Assembly (NCBI GenBank): GCA_017745175.1
Contig: JAGHZY010000028.1
Coordinates: 1-60,042, forward strand
Source of the DNA: Sphingopyxis sp.
GTDB lineage: Bacteria; Pseudomonadota; Alphaproteobacteria; Sphingomonadales; Sphingomonadaceae
Length of the DNA stretch: 60,042 nt
Direction of reading: 5' to 3'
A model generated the notes under the pieces. It was not told the origin of the DNA. It did no database searches and saw nothing but the letters and a program-made list of their open reading frames with translations. Both the position numbers and the translations under genes were made by a program. The number at the start of each line of letters is the position of its first letter. Within the stretch, counting starts at the first letter, position 1. Shown here piece by piece: positions 43,775 through 53,304 of the stretch.

Positions 43775-46135
43775 ATGACGGGGGAAAAGAAAATCGTCGG
43801 ATTGTGGCGGAATTCCGCGGCAAACCCGGAAGCGGACGGCGCGACGCCGGCGGATGTGGCGGCGCCTGAAGCCATGGCTGCGCCCGACGTCGAGGCGCCC
43901 GCAGACCGGGACTGGCTCGATATGTCCTCGCTCACCGGCACCGTCCCTGCCGACGACCTTCCCGGCACCCCGCCGTCGTGGCGCGAGCGCGGTGCGCCGG
44001 CCCTGCTTGCCCTTCTCGCGCTCGGCTGGACCGGCTTCGCACTGGCCGTCGCGACCGATGGCTTCGCGCAAGGACCCGCCGTCGCCGCCTGGCCCACGCT
44101 CGTCGCGACGATCGCGATGCCGCTCACGCTGCTTGCCGTGCTGTGGATGGCCCTGGCACGCTCGGGACGCTCCGAACAGGCACGCTTTGCCCGCGTCGCG
44201 GCAGCGCTGCGCGAAGAGAATATGGCGCTCAACCAGTCGATGCATTCGCTCGGCCTGCATCTGACCGATGCCCAGAGGCAGCTCGGCGACCAGGCGCGTA
44301 TCGTCCAGCAGCTCGGCCTCGATACCATAGCGCGGCTGAGCGAGAGCAGCGACAAGCTGGCGAGCAACGCTTCGGTCATCGCCAACGCGCACGACCAGCT
44401 CGCGCGTTCGGGCGACGTCGCCATGCAGCGGATGGACGGGCTTCTCGCGGGGCTTCCACGGATCGACGATGTCGCGCAGCGGCTCGCGGTCAATTTTCGC
44501 GAAGCCGGCCTCGTCGCGCACCAGCAAGGCGCGAACCTCGAGGCGAAGCTCGCGGCGCTGGGCGAGGAGGCGGCAAAGGCCGCGCAAACCGGCGAGGCAT
44601 CGACGGCAACCATTCTCGAGGCGATCGTCGCCTTGCAGGGTCAGACAAGGGAAACCGAGTCGGACCTGCTCAAGGCCTCGGCGCAGGTGACCGGCGCCCA
44701 TGGCGCCGCGCTGGCCCGGATGACGAACCTCGCTGCGTCGGCACGCGACGACATGGCGTCGACGGTCGCGACAATGACCGGCCAGATGGAAACGAGCTGG
44801 CAGCAGTTTCGCAGCGGGGTCGACGCCGCGGCCGCGCAACTCGACGCTCGTCTTTCGGCCGCGCGCGAAGCGGGCGACGCGATGGGCGCCCAGCTTTCAG
44901 CCCACGCCGACGCCAGCGATGCGCTGGCTGCACGCATCACCGCGCATGTCGCCGAGGTGGGCAAGCAACTCGAAATTCTCGATGTCGGCGTCGGGGCAAG
45001 CACCGGCGTCATCGGGCGCGCGATCGACGATACGAAGGCGCAGCTCGGCGCCTTCATGCAGGAAGTGCAGAGCGGCAACGCCTCGGCGCACCAGCTTATC
45101 GCCCACGCCGAATCGCTGTTGCTCGCGCTCGACGCGGTGACGCGTGAACTCGACGAAACGCTGCCGCATGCACTCGACCGCATAACGTCGCATGGCAAGA
45201 CGACCCAGACGGCGCTGTCGCAATTGCGTCCGCTGCTCGACGCGTCCGAACTCGTCGCCCAATCGACGATGTCGCACGTCAATGCGGTGCAGGCGACGCT
45301 CAAGGTCAACGAGGAACAGATGGCCGGCCATGCGACCGGCCAGCAGGAGCTGGCCGACCGCCTCAACGGTTCGCTCGCCGAGGCCGAAGCGGCGCTGGCG
45401 AAACTGCGCGACGGTGCCGACGAATTTGCCGAACAGGGCGGCGCGCGGATGATCGCGACGCTGGCCGAGGTTCGCGCCACCGCCGATTCGGCCGCCGAAG
45501 AGGCGCGGCTGACGCTCGAAAAACTCGTGTCCGGCGCGCGCGAGACCATGCAGGCGACCGCGACAGAGGCGATCGATGCCGCGTTCAGGAACGAAGTGAT
45601 GGCGCAGCTCTCTGCCATCGAAGACGCCTCGGAGCGCGCCGTGGCCGCGGCGAATGCCGCCGCAGACCGCCTGATGCACCAGCTGACCACGATCATGGAT
45701 ACGAGCGCGAGCGTCGAACAGCGCGTCAGCGAGGCCGAACAGGCGATCGCCGCGTCCGATCGCGATTCGCTGGCGAAGCAGGTCGGCCTGCTCACCGAGG
45801 CCCTGAAATCGACCGCGATCGACGTGACGAAAATCCTGTCGACCGAAGTCAGCGACACCGCTTGGGATGCCTATCTCAAGGGCGATCGCGGCGTGTTCGC
45901 GCGGCGCGCCGTCAAGCTGATCGAGAATAGCGAAGCGAAGGAAATCCTGCGCATCTACCAGGGCGACGACGCCTTCCACGCGTCGGTGAACCAGTTCATC
46001 CACGATTTCGAGGCGATGCTGCGGGTGCTGATCGGTGCACGCGACGGGTCGGCGATCAGCGTCACCCTGCTCTCCTCCGATATCGGCAAGCTCTACGTCG
46101 CGCTGGCGCAGGCGATTGATCGCCTGCGGGGCTGA
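43775..46135 (+). CDS. Coiled-coil membrane protein of unknown function (786 aa)
   Basis: A short acidic/alanine-rich N terminus is followed by two membrane segments (about residues 75-93 and 103-124, APALLALLALGWTGFALAV and WPTLVATIAMPLTLLAVLW). More than 500 residues of nearly continuous heptad-like helix follow, rich in Ala, Glu, Gln and Asp. A globular C-terminal part (about 690-786) includes YLKGDRGVFARRAVKLIENS. The helical region looks like an apolipoprotein or a chemotaxis-receptor signalling stalk, but no methylation or receptor hairpin motif is present. Homologues appear to be common in Sphingomonadales, as I recall; no function is known to me. An envelope-organising role is only a guess. 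Confidence 0.82.
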   Translation: MTGEKKIVGLWRNSAANPEADGATPADVAAPEAMAAPDVEAPADRDWLDMSSLTGTVPADDLPGTPPSWRERGAPALLALLALGWTGFALAVATDGFAQGPAVAAWPTLVATIAMPLTLLAVLWMALARSGRSEQARFARVAAALREENMALNQSMHSLGLHLTDAQRQLGDQARIVQQLGLDTIARLSESSDKLASNASVIANAHDQLARSGDVAMQRMDGLLAGLPRIDDVAQRLAVNFREAGLVAHQQGANLEAKLAALGEEAAKAAQTGEASTATILEAIVALQGQTRETESDLLKASAQVTGAHGAALARMTNLAASARDDMASTVATMTGQMETSWQQFRSGVDAAAAQLDARLSAAREAGDAMGAQLSAHADASDALAARITAHVAEVGKQLEILDVGVGASTGVIGRAIDDTKAQLGAFMQEVQSGNASAHQLIAHAESLLLALDAVTRELDETLPHALDRITSHGKTTQTALSQLRPLLDASELVAQSTMSHVNAVQATLKVNEEQMAGHATGQQELADRLNGSLAEAEAALAKLRDGADEFAEQGGARMIATLAEVRATADSAAEEARLTLEKLVSGARETMQATATEAIDAAFRNEVMAQLSAIEDASERAVAAANAAADRLMHQLTTIMDTSASVEQRVSEAEQAIAASDRDSLAKQVGLLTEALKSTAIDVTKILSTEVSDTAWDAYLKGDRGVFARRAVKLIENSEAKEILRIYQGDDAFHASVNQFIHDFEAMLRVLIGARDGSAISVTLLSSDIGKLYVALAQAIDRLRG

Positions 46136-46250
46136 GCAGGCCGGAAATAGCCGACTCTGCGCCATGGCAGCGACATGGCTCCGCCGAGCGCTGTGCGCAC
46201 GCGCCCCCAAAGTCGTTACCGGTTAACCTGCATGGCGGGACGCATCAAAT

Positions 46251-46775
46251 CTACGTCGACCTGACGCGCAGTTGTCCCTCATAGTCGCGCTTGCCGATCG
46301 GTACGCCCCGCGAGCGCAGAATGTCGTAGGCGGTGACCGCATGAAAATGGAAGTGCGGCAACGAGAACGACAGGATGAAGGTCTCGGAGGTGAAGGCGAG
46401 TCTACGCGGCCCGATCTGGAGGTCCAGATTCTTGCCGGCACAGATGTCGATCTCTTCCGGCGTAAACGCTTCGAGCGCAGTTTCCGCTTGACCGATCATG
46501 GCTTGCAGGTCGGCAAAGGAAACCGGTCCGACAAGAGGCGGCGGGGTGAACGCACCGGTCTTGAGCGCTTCCACACCCCAAACACAATGGTGCCACGCCG
46601 CTTCGATCTGGAAGTGGAAGGGCGCCATATCCTCAAAGAGGCGCGCGTTGACAAAGTCGTCAGGGTCAGCGCCAGTCTCCGCACAATGCCTGACAGCGCG
46701 GTCGAGAAAGCCCGCCATCGCACGTAGGGTTTGCAAGAATGTCGGGACGCTCAATTCATAGAGCGACGTCGCCAT
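46251..46775 (-). CDS. DUF1993 (DinB-like) protein (174 aa)
   Basis: Four-helix-type protein of the DUF1993 family. The typical start is SLYELSVPTFLQTLRAMAGFLDRA, with RLFEDMAPFHFQIEAAWHHC (His residues that may bind metal) and LSFSLPHFHFHAVTAYDILRSRGVPIGKRDYEG near the end. The length is standard. No function is established. The 115-base gap before it (46136-46250) and the 122-base gap behind it (46776-46897) show no gene. Confidence 0.88.
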   Translation of the reverse strand: MATSLYELSVPTFLQTLRAMAGFLDRAVRHCAETGADPDDFVNARLFEDMAPFHFQIEAAWHHCVWGVEALKTGAFTPPPLVGPVSFADLQAMIGQAETALEAFTPEEIDICAGKNLDLQIGPRRLAFTSETFILSFSLPHFHFHAVTAYDILRSRGVPIGKRDYEGQLRVRST

Positions 46776-46897
46776 TGGTTTTTCCTTGCCTGATGCAGAA
46801 TTCGCTACGGTTGCCGGGTCCCCGCATCCGGAAAATAGCTGGCTCGATGGCAGCTTTCAAATATTTATGACCAGCTGGCAGTCCGCACCGTCGGCGC

Positions 46898-47158
46898 TCA
46901 GGCCCGCCCGGTCAGTACATCAGGATCAGCCCAGCCGTTCACATAGGCGGCGTAGTAGAGACCGAAGGCGATCGTCGCGGCGATCGTCATCTGCAGCAGG
47001 ATGCGCCCGGGCCGGAAAGTCGCGGGCGCCCCCGGTTCCTGCCCGCGTACCAGCGGGGTTGCGTCATCACTCGCGCGCCGGCCATGAAAGGGCAGCACGA
47101 AAAAGGCGCTGAACGCCCAGAACAGCAGATAGATGGCGAGCGCCGAGGTCCATTTCAT
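46898..47158 (-). CDS. DUF1467 small membrane protein (86 aa)
   Basis: Two membrane segments (LAIYLLFWAFSAFFVLPF, about residues 7-24, and ILLQMTIAATIAFGLYYAAYV, about 53-73) around a cytoplasmic loop rich in polar residues. This is the layout of DUF1467, which regularly follows rnj in alphaproteobacteria. It begins 17 bases after the rnj stop and closes the nuo-birA-coaX-rnj operon. Function unknown. Confidence 0.85.
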   Translation of the reverse strand: MKWTSALAIYLLFWAFSAFFVLPFHGRRASDDATPLVRGQEPGAPATFRPGRILLQMTIAATIAFGLYYAAYVNGWADPDVLTGRA

Positions 47159-47175
47159 CGCGGTGGCTTCCCGGT

Positions 47176-48810
47176 TCAGATATCGACGAGCATGACATCG
47201 ACGACGGGCTTCTTGCCCGTCCAGTCGGTCGCGACCCGGCGCACGCCGAGCCGGATCGCCTCGCGCAGTTTCTCCTCGTCGCGCGCGGGACCGGTCGCGG
47301 CCTGTTCGGCGGCTTCGCGCATCTCGTCGATAAAGGCCTCGCGCTCGTCCTCGACCGGAACCCCCCGGTAGCTGACGGCGCTTTCGACGAAGCGCTTGTC
47401 GGAGAAAATCGCCGCGACGGTAATATGCCCGTGGAGCGACAGCTTGCGACGCTCGTTGATCGTCTCGCCGTCGGCGGGCAGGATCACGTCGCCATCAAGG
47501 ATCAGCCGCCCCGCGCGCACGCGCTCGACGATCCTTGCCGCGCCGGGCGCGAGCTGCACCAGATCGCCATTTTCCTGCACCAGCGCGCCTGGCACGCCGC
47601 GTTCGAGCGCAAAGCGCGCCTGTTCGTGCATATGGCGGATCTCGCCATGCACCGGGACGACGAGCTTCGGCCGCAGCCAGCCATAGAGCGCCGCGAGCTC
47701 GGGCTGCCCCGGATGCCCGCTGACATGGATATGCGCCTGCTTCTCGGTGACCGTCAGCACATCCTTGGCGGCGAGCTGGTTCATGATCCGCCCGATCGCG
47801 ACCTCGTTGCCGGGAATCTGCTTCGACGAGAAAACGACGGTGTCGCCCGCCTCGAGCTTGATCTGGTGAATATCGGCCGCCATGCGCGCGAGCGCCGCGC
47901 GCGGCTCGCCCTGCCCGCCGGTCGCGATCACCATCACCTTGTCGCGCGGCAGCCGCATCGCCTCGTCGAAATCGACCGTCGGCGGGAAATCCTTCAAATA
48001 GCCAACCGAGCGCGCGACGCCGAGGATGCGGTCGAGCGATCGCCCGGCGACGCACAGGCTGCGCCCCGTTGCCCTGGCGACCGCGCCCAGCGTCGCAAGC
48101 CGCGCCGCGTTCGACGCGAAGGTCGTGACGACCACCCTGCCCTTGGCCGCGCCCACCGCCTGCTCCAGCCCCGCGCGCAGCGCCCCCTCGCTACCCGAGG
48201 CATCGGCGTTGAAGGCGTTGGTCGAATCACAGACGAGTACATCGATGCCCTCGTCGCCGATCGCGGTCAGCGCTGCGGCCGTCGCGGGCTGCCCAAGGAT
48301 CGGTTCCTCGTCGAGTTTCCAGTCGCCGGTGTGGAAGGCACGGCCATAGGGCGTGTCGATTACTGCCGCGCTCATTTCGAGGATCGAATGCGCGAGCGGA
48401 ACCAGCCGGATACCGAAGGGGCCTAGCTGGAAACTATCGTCGATATCGACGGTCTTGATCTCGACCTCATTCTCCAGCCCCTCTTCGGCGAGCTTGTGCG
48501 CGATCAGCCCCGCGGTGAAGCGGTTCGCATAGAGCGGCACGCCGAGTTCGGCGGCGAGATAGGGGATCGCGCCGATATGATCCTCGTGCCCGTGCGTCAG
48601 CACGATGCCGAGCAGGTCCTTCTTGCGATCCTCGATAAATTGGAGGTCGGGCATGACGATGTCGATGCCCGGATAATCGTGACTGCCAAAGGTCACGCCA
48701 AGGTCGAGCATGATCCATTTGCCGTCGCAGCCATAGAGATTGGCGTTCATGCCGATCTCGCCCGATCCGCCCAATGCGAGAAAAAGCAGCTCCTTGCCCG
48801 GAGTCGTCAT
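47176..48810 (-). CDS. rnj: Ribonuclease J (544 aa)
   Basis: Metallo-beta-lactamase/beta-CASP ribonuclease with 5'-3' exonuclease and endonuclease activity in RNA maturation and decay. The start [20 protein letters not shown], zinc motif [15 protein letters not shown], beta-CASP features ([33 protein letters not shown]) and [11 protein letters not shown] are all in place. Length is typical for the alphaproteobacterial enzyme. It overlaps coaX by four bases, so translation is coupled. Confidence 0.95.
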   Translation of the reverse strand: MTTPGKELLFLALGGSGEIGMNANLYGCDGKWIMLDLGVTFGSHDYPGIDIVMPDLQFIEDRKKDLLGIVLTHGHEDHIGAIPYLAAELGVPLYANRFTAGLIAHKLAEEGLENEVEIKTVDIDDSFQLGPFGIRLVPLAHSILEMSAAVIDTPYGRAFHTGDWKLDEEPILGQPATAAALTAIGDEGIDVLVCDSTNAFNADASGSEGALRAGLEQAVGAAKGRVVVTTFASNAARLATLGAVARATGRSLCVAGRSLDRILGVARSVGYLKDFPPTVDFDEAMRLPRDKVMVIATGGQGEPRAALARMAADIHQIKLEAGDTVVFSSKQIPGNEVAIGRIMNQLAAKDVLTVTEKQAHIHVSGHPGQPELAALYGWLRPKLVVPVHGEIRHMHEQARFALERGVPGALVQENGDLVQLAPGAARIVERVRAGRLILDGDVILPADGETINERRKLSLHGHITVAAIFSDKRFVESAVSYRGVPVEDEREAFIDEMREAAEQAATGPARDEEKLREAIRLGVRRVATDWTGKKPVVDVMLVDI

Positions 48811-49592
48811 ATTGTTGGCTTCCGTTGATTATAAAGGTGCATCAGCCCGTTGAGCGTCAGGTCGGGTTCGATACGATCGAACAGGTGTCCCTGTTCCTGA
48901 AAAAGTGTCGCGAGGCCGCCGGTGGCAATCACGGTGAGCGGCTTGCCGATCTCGGCCTTCATCCGCCCGATCAGGCCTTCCATCATCGAGACATAGCCCC
49001 AATAGACGCCGATCAGCATCTGGCTTTCGGTGGTCCGCCCGATAACGCTGTTCGTTGCCGGCGCCTCGATCGCGATGCGCGGCAATTTGGCGGCGGCGGC
49101 GACGAGCGCTTCCAGCGACAGGTTGACGCCGGGCGCGATGATGCCGCCGCGATAGGCGCCGTCGGGACCGATATGGTCGAGCGTCGTCGCGGTGCCGAAG
49201 CTGATGACGAGCTTGTCCTTCCCGGGCTCGACCGCCTGCGCCGAGATCGCATTGACCGCGCGGTCGGCGCCGACCGACTGCGGTTCGTCGACCTTGAGCG
49301 CGATCCCCCACGTCACGGGCTCGCGCCCTGCGACGAGCGCATCGACGCCGAAATATTTGACCGCGAGGAGCTGCAGATTATGAAGCGCGCGCGGCACGAC
49401 GGTCGAGATAATCACCGCTTCGACCTCGGTGCGGTCTTGGCCCTCGATGCGCATCAGCTGATCGAGCCACACCATATATTCGTCGGCGGTCCGCCGGTCA
49501 TCGGTCGCGATGCGCCAGCGCGCAAGCAGTTCCTGCCCGCGAAACAGCGCGAATTTGGCGTTGGTGTTGCCGACGTCGATCGCGAGCAGCAT
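48807..49592 (-). CDS. coaX: Type III pantothenate kinase (261 aa)
   Basis: First step of coenzyme A synthesis (pantothenate to 4'-phosphopantothenate). ASKHA-fold motifs: N-terminal [16 protein letters not shown] (phosphate 1), [24 protein letters not shown] (catalytic Asp region) and [15 protein letters not shown]. This CoaX form needs a monovalent cation and is feedback-insensitive. It begins immediately after the birA stop and overlaps rnj. Confidence 0.95.
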   Translation of the reverse strand: MLLAIDVGNTNAKFALFRGQELLARWRIATDDRRTADEYMVWLDQLMRIEGQDRTEVEAVIISTVVPRALHNLQLLAVKYFGVDALVAGREPVTWGIALKVDEPQSVGADRAVNAISAQAVEPGKDKLVISFGTATTLDHIGPDGAYRGGIIAPGVNLSLEALVAAAAKLPRIAIEAPATNSVIGRTTESQMLIGVYWGYVSMMEGLIGRMKAEIGKPLTVIATGGLATLFQEQGHLFDRIEPDLTLNGLMHLYNQRKPTI

Positions 49593-50321
49593 CTATTTAC
49601 CCTCCGCAACGGGGCGGCGCAGTTCGATGTCGCCCGCGTGGATCAGCATGGTCTCCCCGCCGCCCAGGCGCAAGCGCAGCGCGCCATCGGGGGCGAGGCC
49701 GTCAAAGACACCGTCGATCCCCTGCTCGGAAACATGCAGCGGCGTTCCCACGGGGTGTCCCAGCGGCAGCCAAGCACGGACGATGCTCTGGACGCCCTCC
49801 TGCCGCCACGTCCACAGCGCATCGACCATCGCGACTGCCAGCACATCGGCGAAGCGATCGCGATCGATACTTGCTCCCTTGTCGGCAAGGCAGGCGGTCG
49901 GGCGGTCGGGCAGTTCGGGCGCCGACACCAGATTGACGCCCATGCCGATGACCACCGCATTACCGGTGCGTTCGAGCAGGATACCCGAGCATTTGGCGCC
50001 GTCGACGAGCACGTCGTTCGGCCATTTCAGCCGGAAATCGACCATCGGGGCAAGCGCCATGACGGTCCGCGCGAGCGCGACGCCCGCGACCAGCGCCAGC
50101 GTCGCCGCGACGGGATCGCTCGCGTGCAGCTGGACCACGGTCGAGCCCATGAAATTGCCTGAGCCATCGCCCCACGCGCGCCCCAGACGACCGCGCCCGG
50201 CGGTCTGGCGGTCGGCGACGAGCCAATGCCCCTCGCCGACATGCTCGCCGCCTGCCAGCCGCGCCAGCAGGTCGGCGTTGGTCGAACCTGTCTGCGCGAT
50301 CCGCTCGATCGGCGGTATCAG
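49593..50321 (-). CDS. birA: Biotin--[acetyl-CoA-carboxylase] ligase BirA, short form
   Basis: Attaches biotin to carboxyl-carrier proteins through biotinoyl-AMP. Motifs: TGSTNADLL, DRQTAGRGRLGRAWGDG (biotinoyl-5'-AMP loop), LKWPNDVLVDGAKCSGILLE and IGMGVN, followed by the C-terminal cap domain. The N-terminal repressor domain of the E. coli enzyme is absent, so it is a plain ligase. No ATG, GTG or TTG lies at the conserved N terminus. The frame has a CTG at 50319-50321 overlapping the nuoN stop as CTGA, whereas the nearest standard codon, a GTG at 50396, would add 25 unconserved residues inside nuoN. I use the CTG with low certainty. Confidence 0.9.
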   Translation of the reverse strand: MIPPIERIAQTGSTNADLLARLAGGEHVGEGHWLVADRQTAGRGRLGRAWGDGSGNFMGSTVVQLHASDPVAATLALVAGVALARTVMALAPMVDFRLKWPNDVLVDGAKCSGILLERTGNAVVIGMGVNLVSAPELPDRPTACLADKGASIDRDRFADVLAVAMVDALWTWRQEGVQSIVRAWLPLGHPVGTPLHVSEQGIDGVFDGLAPDGALRLRLGGGETMLIHAGDIELRRPVAEGK

Positions 50322-51751
50322 AACAATACCGCCGCTGCGCTGGCCGAAAGGACCGCCAGCACCGGGATGAAGAGATAGCCGATGACCGAGAGCCACAGCG
50401 CGCTCGCGGTGATCACGGCGTCCTCGACAATCGTGCCGCCGCCCTTCGGGATTTCGGTGTCGGACTTGTCGTCGAAATACATGATCTTGATGATCGCGAT
50501 ATAATAATAGGCGCCGATCACCGAGGCGACGATGCCCGCGACCGCCAGCGGCACCAGGTTCGCTTCAACCGCAGCCCAGAACACCAGCAATTTCGGCCAG
50601 AAGCCGAACAATGGCGGGATGCCGGCGAGGCTGTACATGAACACCGCCATTGCCGCGGCAAGGCCGGGGCGACGCTGTGACAGACCCGCGAGTGCAGGGA
50701 TGCTTTCGATCTGGTTACCTTCGGCGTCGCGCAGTTGCAGCACAACGAGGAAAGCGCCGAGCGTCGTCACCATATAGACGAGCAGATAGGTCAGTACCGC
50801 CTCAACCCCCTGCTGAGTGCCCCCGGCAAGGCCGATCAGCATAAAGCCGACATTGTTGATCGACGAATAGGCGAGCAGGCGCTTGATATTCTTCTGTCCG
50901 ATCGCGCCGACCGCACCGAGGATGATCGAGGCGAGCGACAGGAAGATCACGATCTGCTGCCAGGCGCCGACCGCGGGGCCCATCGCGTCGATCACGACGC
51001 GCGTCATCAGCGCCATCGCCGCGACCTTGGGTGCCGTCGCAAAGAAGGTCGTCACCGGGGTCGGTGCGCCCTCATAGACGTCGGGAGTCCACATATGGAA
51101 CGGCACAGCGCTGATCTTGAAACCGAGGCCCGCGAGCACGAACACGATGCCGAAGATCAGGCCAATGTTGAGCTCGCCGCCAAGCACCTTTGCGATGCCT
51201 GCGAAATCGGTCGTTCCCGAAAAGCCGTAGAGCAACGAAATGCCATAGAGCAGCATGCCCGAGGCGAGCGCGCCGAGGACGAAATATTTGAGGCCGGCTT
51301 CGCTCGACCGCTCGTCGGTGCGCATGAAGCTCGCCAGCACATAGGCGGCAAGGCTGTTGAGCTCGAGCCCGACGTAGAGCGTCATCAGATCGCGCGACGA
51401 AGCCATGATGCCCATGCCTAGCGCCGCGAAGAGGATGAGCGTCGGATATTCGGCACGCATCGCGCCGTTGAAGAAGCGCGGCGCGATGACGATGCAGACG
51501 AAACTCGCGGCATAGATCAGCAGCTTGGCGAACCCGCCGAAGCTGTCGACCGACAGCGTGCCCGAAAAGACTGTCGTTTCGATACCAAACAGCGCGACGA
51601 CGGCGGCCGCGGCGGCGGCGAGCGTCAGCAGCGCGCTCAGCTGGTAAATGCCGACCTGCCGGTCACCCATGAAGGTGCCGAGCATCAGCGTGATCAGCCC
51701 GCCGATCGTCAGGATCAGCTCGGGCCAGATGAGTGCGAGATCGGCGGTCAT
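50318..51751 (-). CDS. nuoN: NADH-quinone oxidoreductase subunit N (477 aa)
   Basis: Antiporter-like proton-pumping membrane subunit of complex I. About fourteen hydrophobic helices are visible, with the conserved charged segment [24 protein letters not shown] (lysine in the pump helix) and [22 protein letters not shown]. The ATG at 51751 overlaps the nuoM stop by four bases; longer open frames upstream are shadows of nuoM. Its end is shared with the birA start. Confidence 0.96.
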   Translation of the reverse strand: MTADLALIWPELILTIGGLITLMLGTFMGDRQVGIYQLSALLTLAAAAAAVVALFGIETTVFSGTLSVDSFGGFAKLLIYAASFVCIVIAPRFFNGAMRAEYPTLILFAALGMGIMASSRDLMTLYVGLELNSLAAYVLASFMRTDERSSEAGLKYFVLGALASGMLLYGISLLYGFSGTTDFAGIAKVLGGELNIGLIFGIVFVLAGLGFKISAVPFHMWTPDVYEGAPTPVTTFFATAPKVAAMALMTRVVIDAMGPAVGAWQQIVIFLSLASIILGAVGAIGQKNIKRLLAYSSINNVGFMLIGLAGGTQQGVEAVLTYLLVYMVTTLGAFLVVLQLRDAEGNQIESIPALAGLSQRRPGLAAAMAVFMYSLAGIPPLFGFWPKLLVFWAAVEANLVPLAVAGIVASVIGAYYYIAIIKIMYFDDKSDTEIPKGGGTIVEDAVITASALWLSVIGYLFIPVLAVLSASAAAVLF

Positions 51752-53304
51752 TGGACGCCTCCCGCATGGCTCGATCCGTGGGCGGCTTCTCCGTGCGCGG
51801 CAGCCGGCTTCGGCTTGCCGGCGGCAAGATGCGCGTCGCCCGCGGGCTTCGCCGGGGCAAGACGCGCGACGACGGTCGTCACATCGCCGCGCATCGGCGC
51901 GAGGAAGCTCTCGGGATAGACGCCCATCCACAGCGCCACGGCCGCCAGCGGCACCATGATCGTCCATTCGCGTGCGTTGAGGTCAGGCATCGCCTTCACA
52001 TCGTCCTTGGTCAGTTCGCCGAACACGACGCGGCGGTAGAGATAGAGCATATAGGCGGCGCCGAGGATAATGCCGGTGGTGCAGACGAAAGCGACGACGC
52101 TCGACGCTTCGTAGATGCCCGCGAGGCTCAGGAATTCGCCGACGAAGCCGCTTGTGCCGGGCAGACCGATCGACGCCATGGTGAACAGCATGAAGAAGAG
52201 CGCATAGGCCGGCATGTTCACCGCAAGGCCGCCGTAACGGTCGATCTCGCGCGTATGGAGCCGGTCGTAGATCACGCCGACGCAGAAGAAGAGCGCGGCC
52301 GAGACGACACCATGGCTGAGCATGATGATCAGCGCGCCTTCGATGCCCTGCTGGTTGAACGCGAAGAGGCCGGCGGTGACGATCGCCATATGCGCGACCG
52401 ACGAGTAAGCGATCAGCTTCTTCATATCGTTCTGCACCAGCGCGACGAGGCTGGTGTAAACCACCGCGACCATCGACAGCGCAAAGACGATCCACATCAA
52501 CTGCCCCGACGCGTCGGGGAACATCGGCATCATGAAGCGCAGGAAGCCATAGGCACCGAGCTTCAAGAGCACGCCCGCAAGGATCATCGAACCCGCGGTC
52601 GGCGCCTGCACGTGCGCGTCGGGAAGCCAGGTGTGGACCGGCCACATCGGCATCTTGACCGCGAGGCTGGCGAAGAAGGCGAGCCACAGCCACGTCTGCA
52701 TCTGAACCGGGAAGTCATAGTTCAGCAGCGTCGGGATGTCGGTCGTGCCCGCTTCGGCAATCATCGCGATCATCGCGATCAGCATCAGCACCGAGCCGAG
52801 CAACGTGTAGAGGAAGAATTTGAACGCCGCATATTTGCGGTTCGCCCCGCCCCAGATGCCGATGATGAAATACATCGGGATCAGGCCGGCTTCGAAGAAG
52901 ATATAAAAGAGCAGCAGATCCTGCGCCATGAAGACGCCGATCATCACGACTTCCATGACCAGGAACATCGACATGTAGAGGCCGACGCGGCTCTTGATCG
53001 ATTCCCAGCTCGCCAGAATGCAGAGCGGCATCAGGAAGACGCTGAGCATGATCAGCATCAAGGCCATGCCGTCGATGCCGAGCGCATAGTCAAAGCGGCC
53101 GAAGATGCCCTCGTGCAGTTCCTGGAACTGCCACTGCGCGCCGCCAATGTCGAAATTGGCCCACAGGACGCAGCCGAGGACGAAGGTCACCAGCGTCGCG
53201 CCGAGCGCGACCCAGCGCGCCGTCTTGTCGCCAGTGAACAGGCAGAGGATGGAGGCGACCGCGGGGACCGCCAGCATCAGCGAAAGGATCGGAAAGCCGC
53301 TCAC
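51748..53304 (-). CDS. nuoM: NADH-quinone oxidoreductase subunit M (518 aa)
   Basis: Proton-pumping antiporter-like subunit of complex I. About fourteen membrane helices, with [20 protein letters not shown] containing the key pump residues, [12 protein letters not shown] and the charged glutamate of helix 5 region ([17 protein letters not shown]). The C terminus carries an extra Ala-, Pro- and His-rich tail (about residues 480-518). It overlaps nuoL and nuoN by four bases each. Confidence 0.97.
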   Translation of the reverse strand: MSGFPILSLMLAVPAVASILCLFTGDKTARWVALGATLVTFVLGCVLWANFDIGGAQWQFQELHEGIFGRFDYALGIDGMALMLIMLSVFLMPLCILASWESIKSRVGLYMSMFLVMEVVMIGVFMAQDLLLFYIFFEAGLIPMYFIIGIWGGANRKYAAFKFFLYTLLGSVLMLIAMIAMIAEAGTTDIPTLLNYDFPVQMQTWLWLAFFASLAVKMPMWPVHTWLPDAHVQAPTAGSMILAGVLLKLGAYGFLRFMMPMFPDASGQLMWIVFALSMVAVVYTSLVALVQNDMKKLIAYSSVAHMAIVTAGLFAFNQQGIEGALIIMLSHGVVSAALFFCVGVIYDRLHTREIDRYGGLAVNMPAYALFFMLFTMASIGLPGTSGFVGEFLSLAGIYEASSVVAFVCTTGIILGAAYMLYLYRRVVFGELTKDDVKAMPDLNAREWTIMVPLAAVALWMGVYPESFLAPMRGDVTTVVARLAPAKPAGDAHLAAGKPKPAAAHGEAAHGSSHAGGVQ

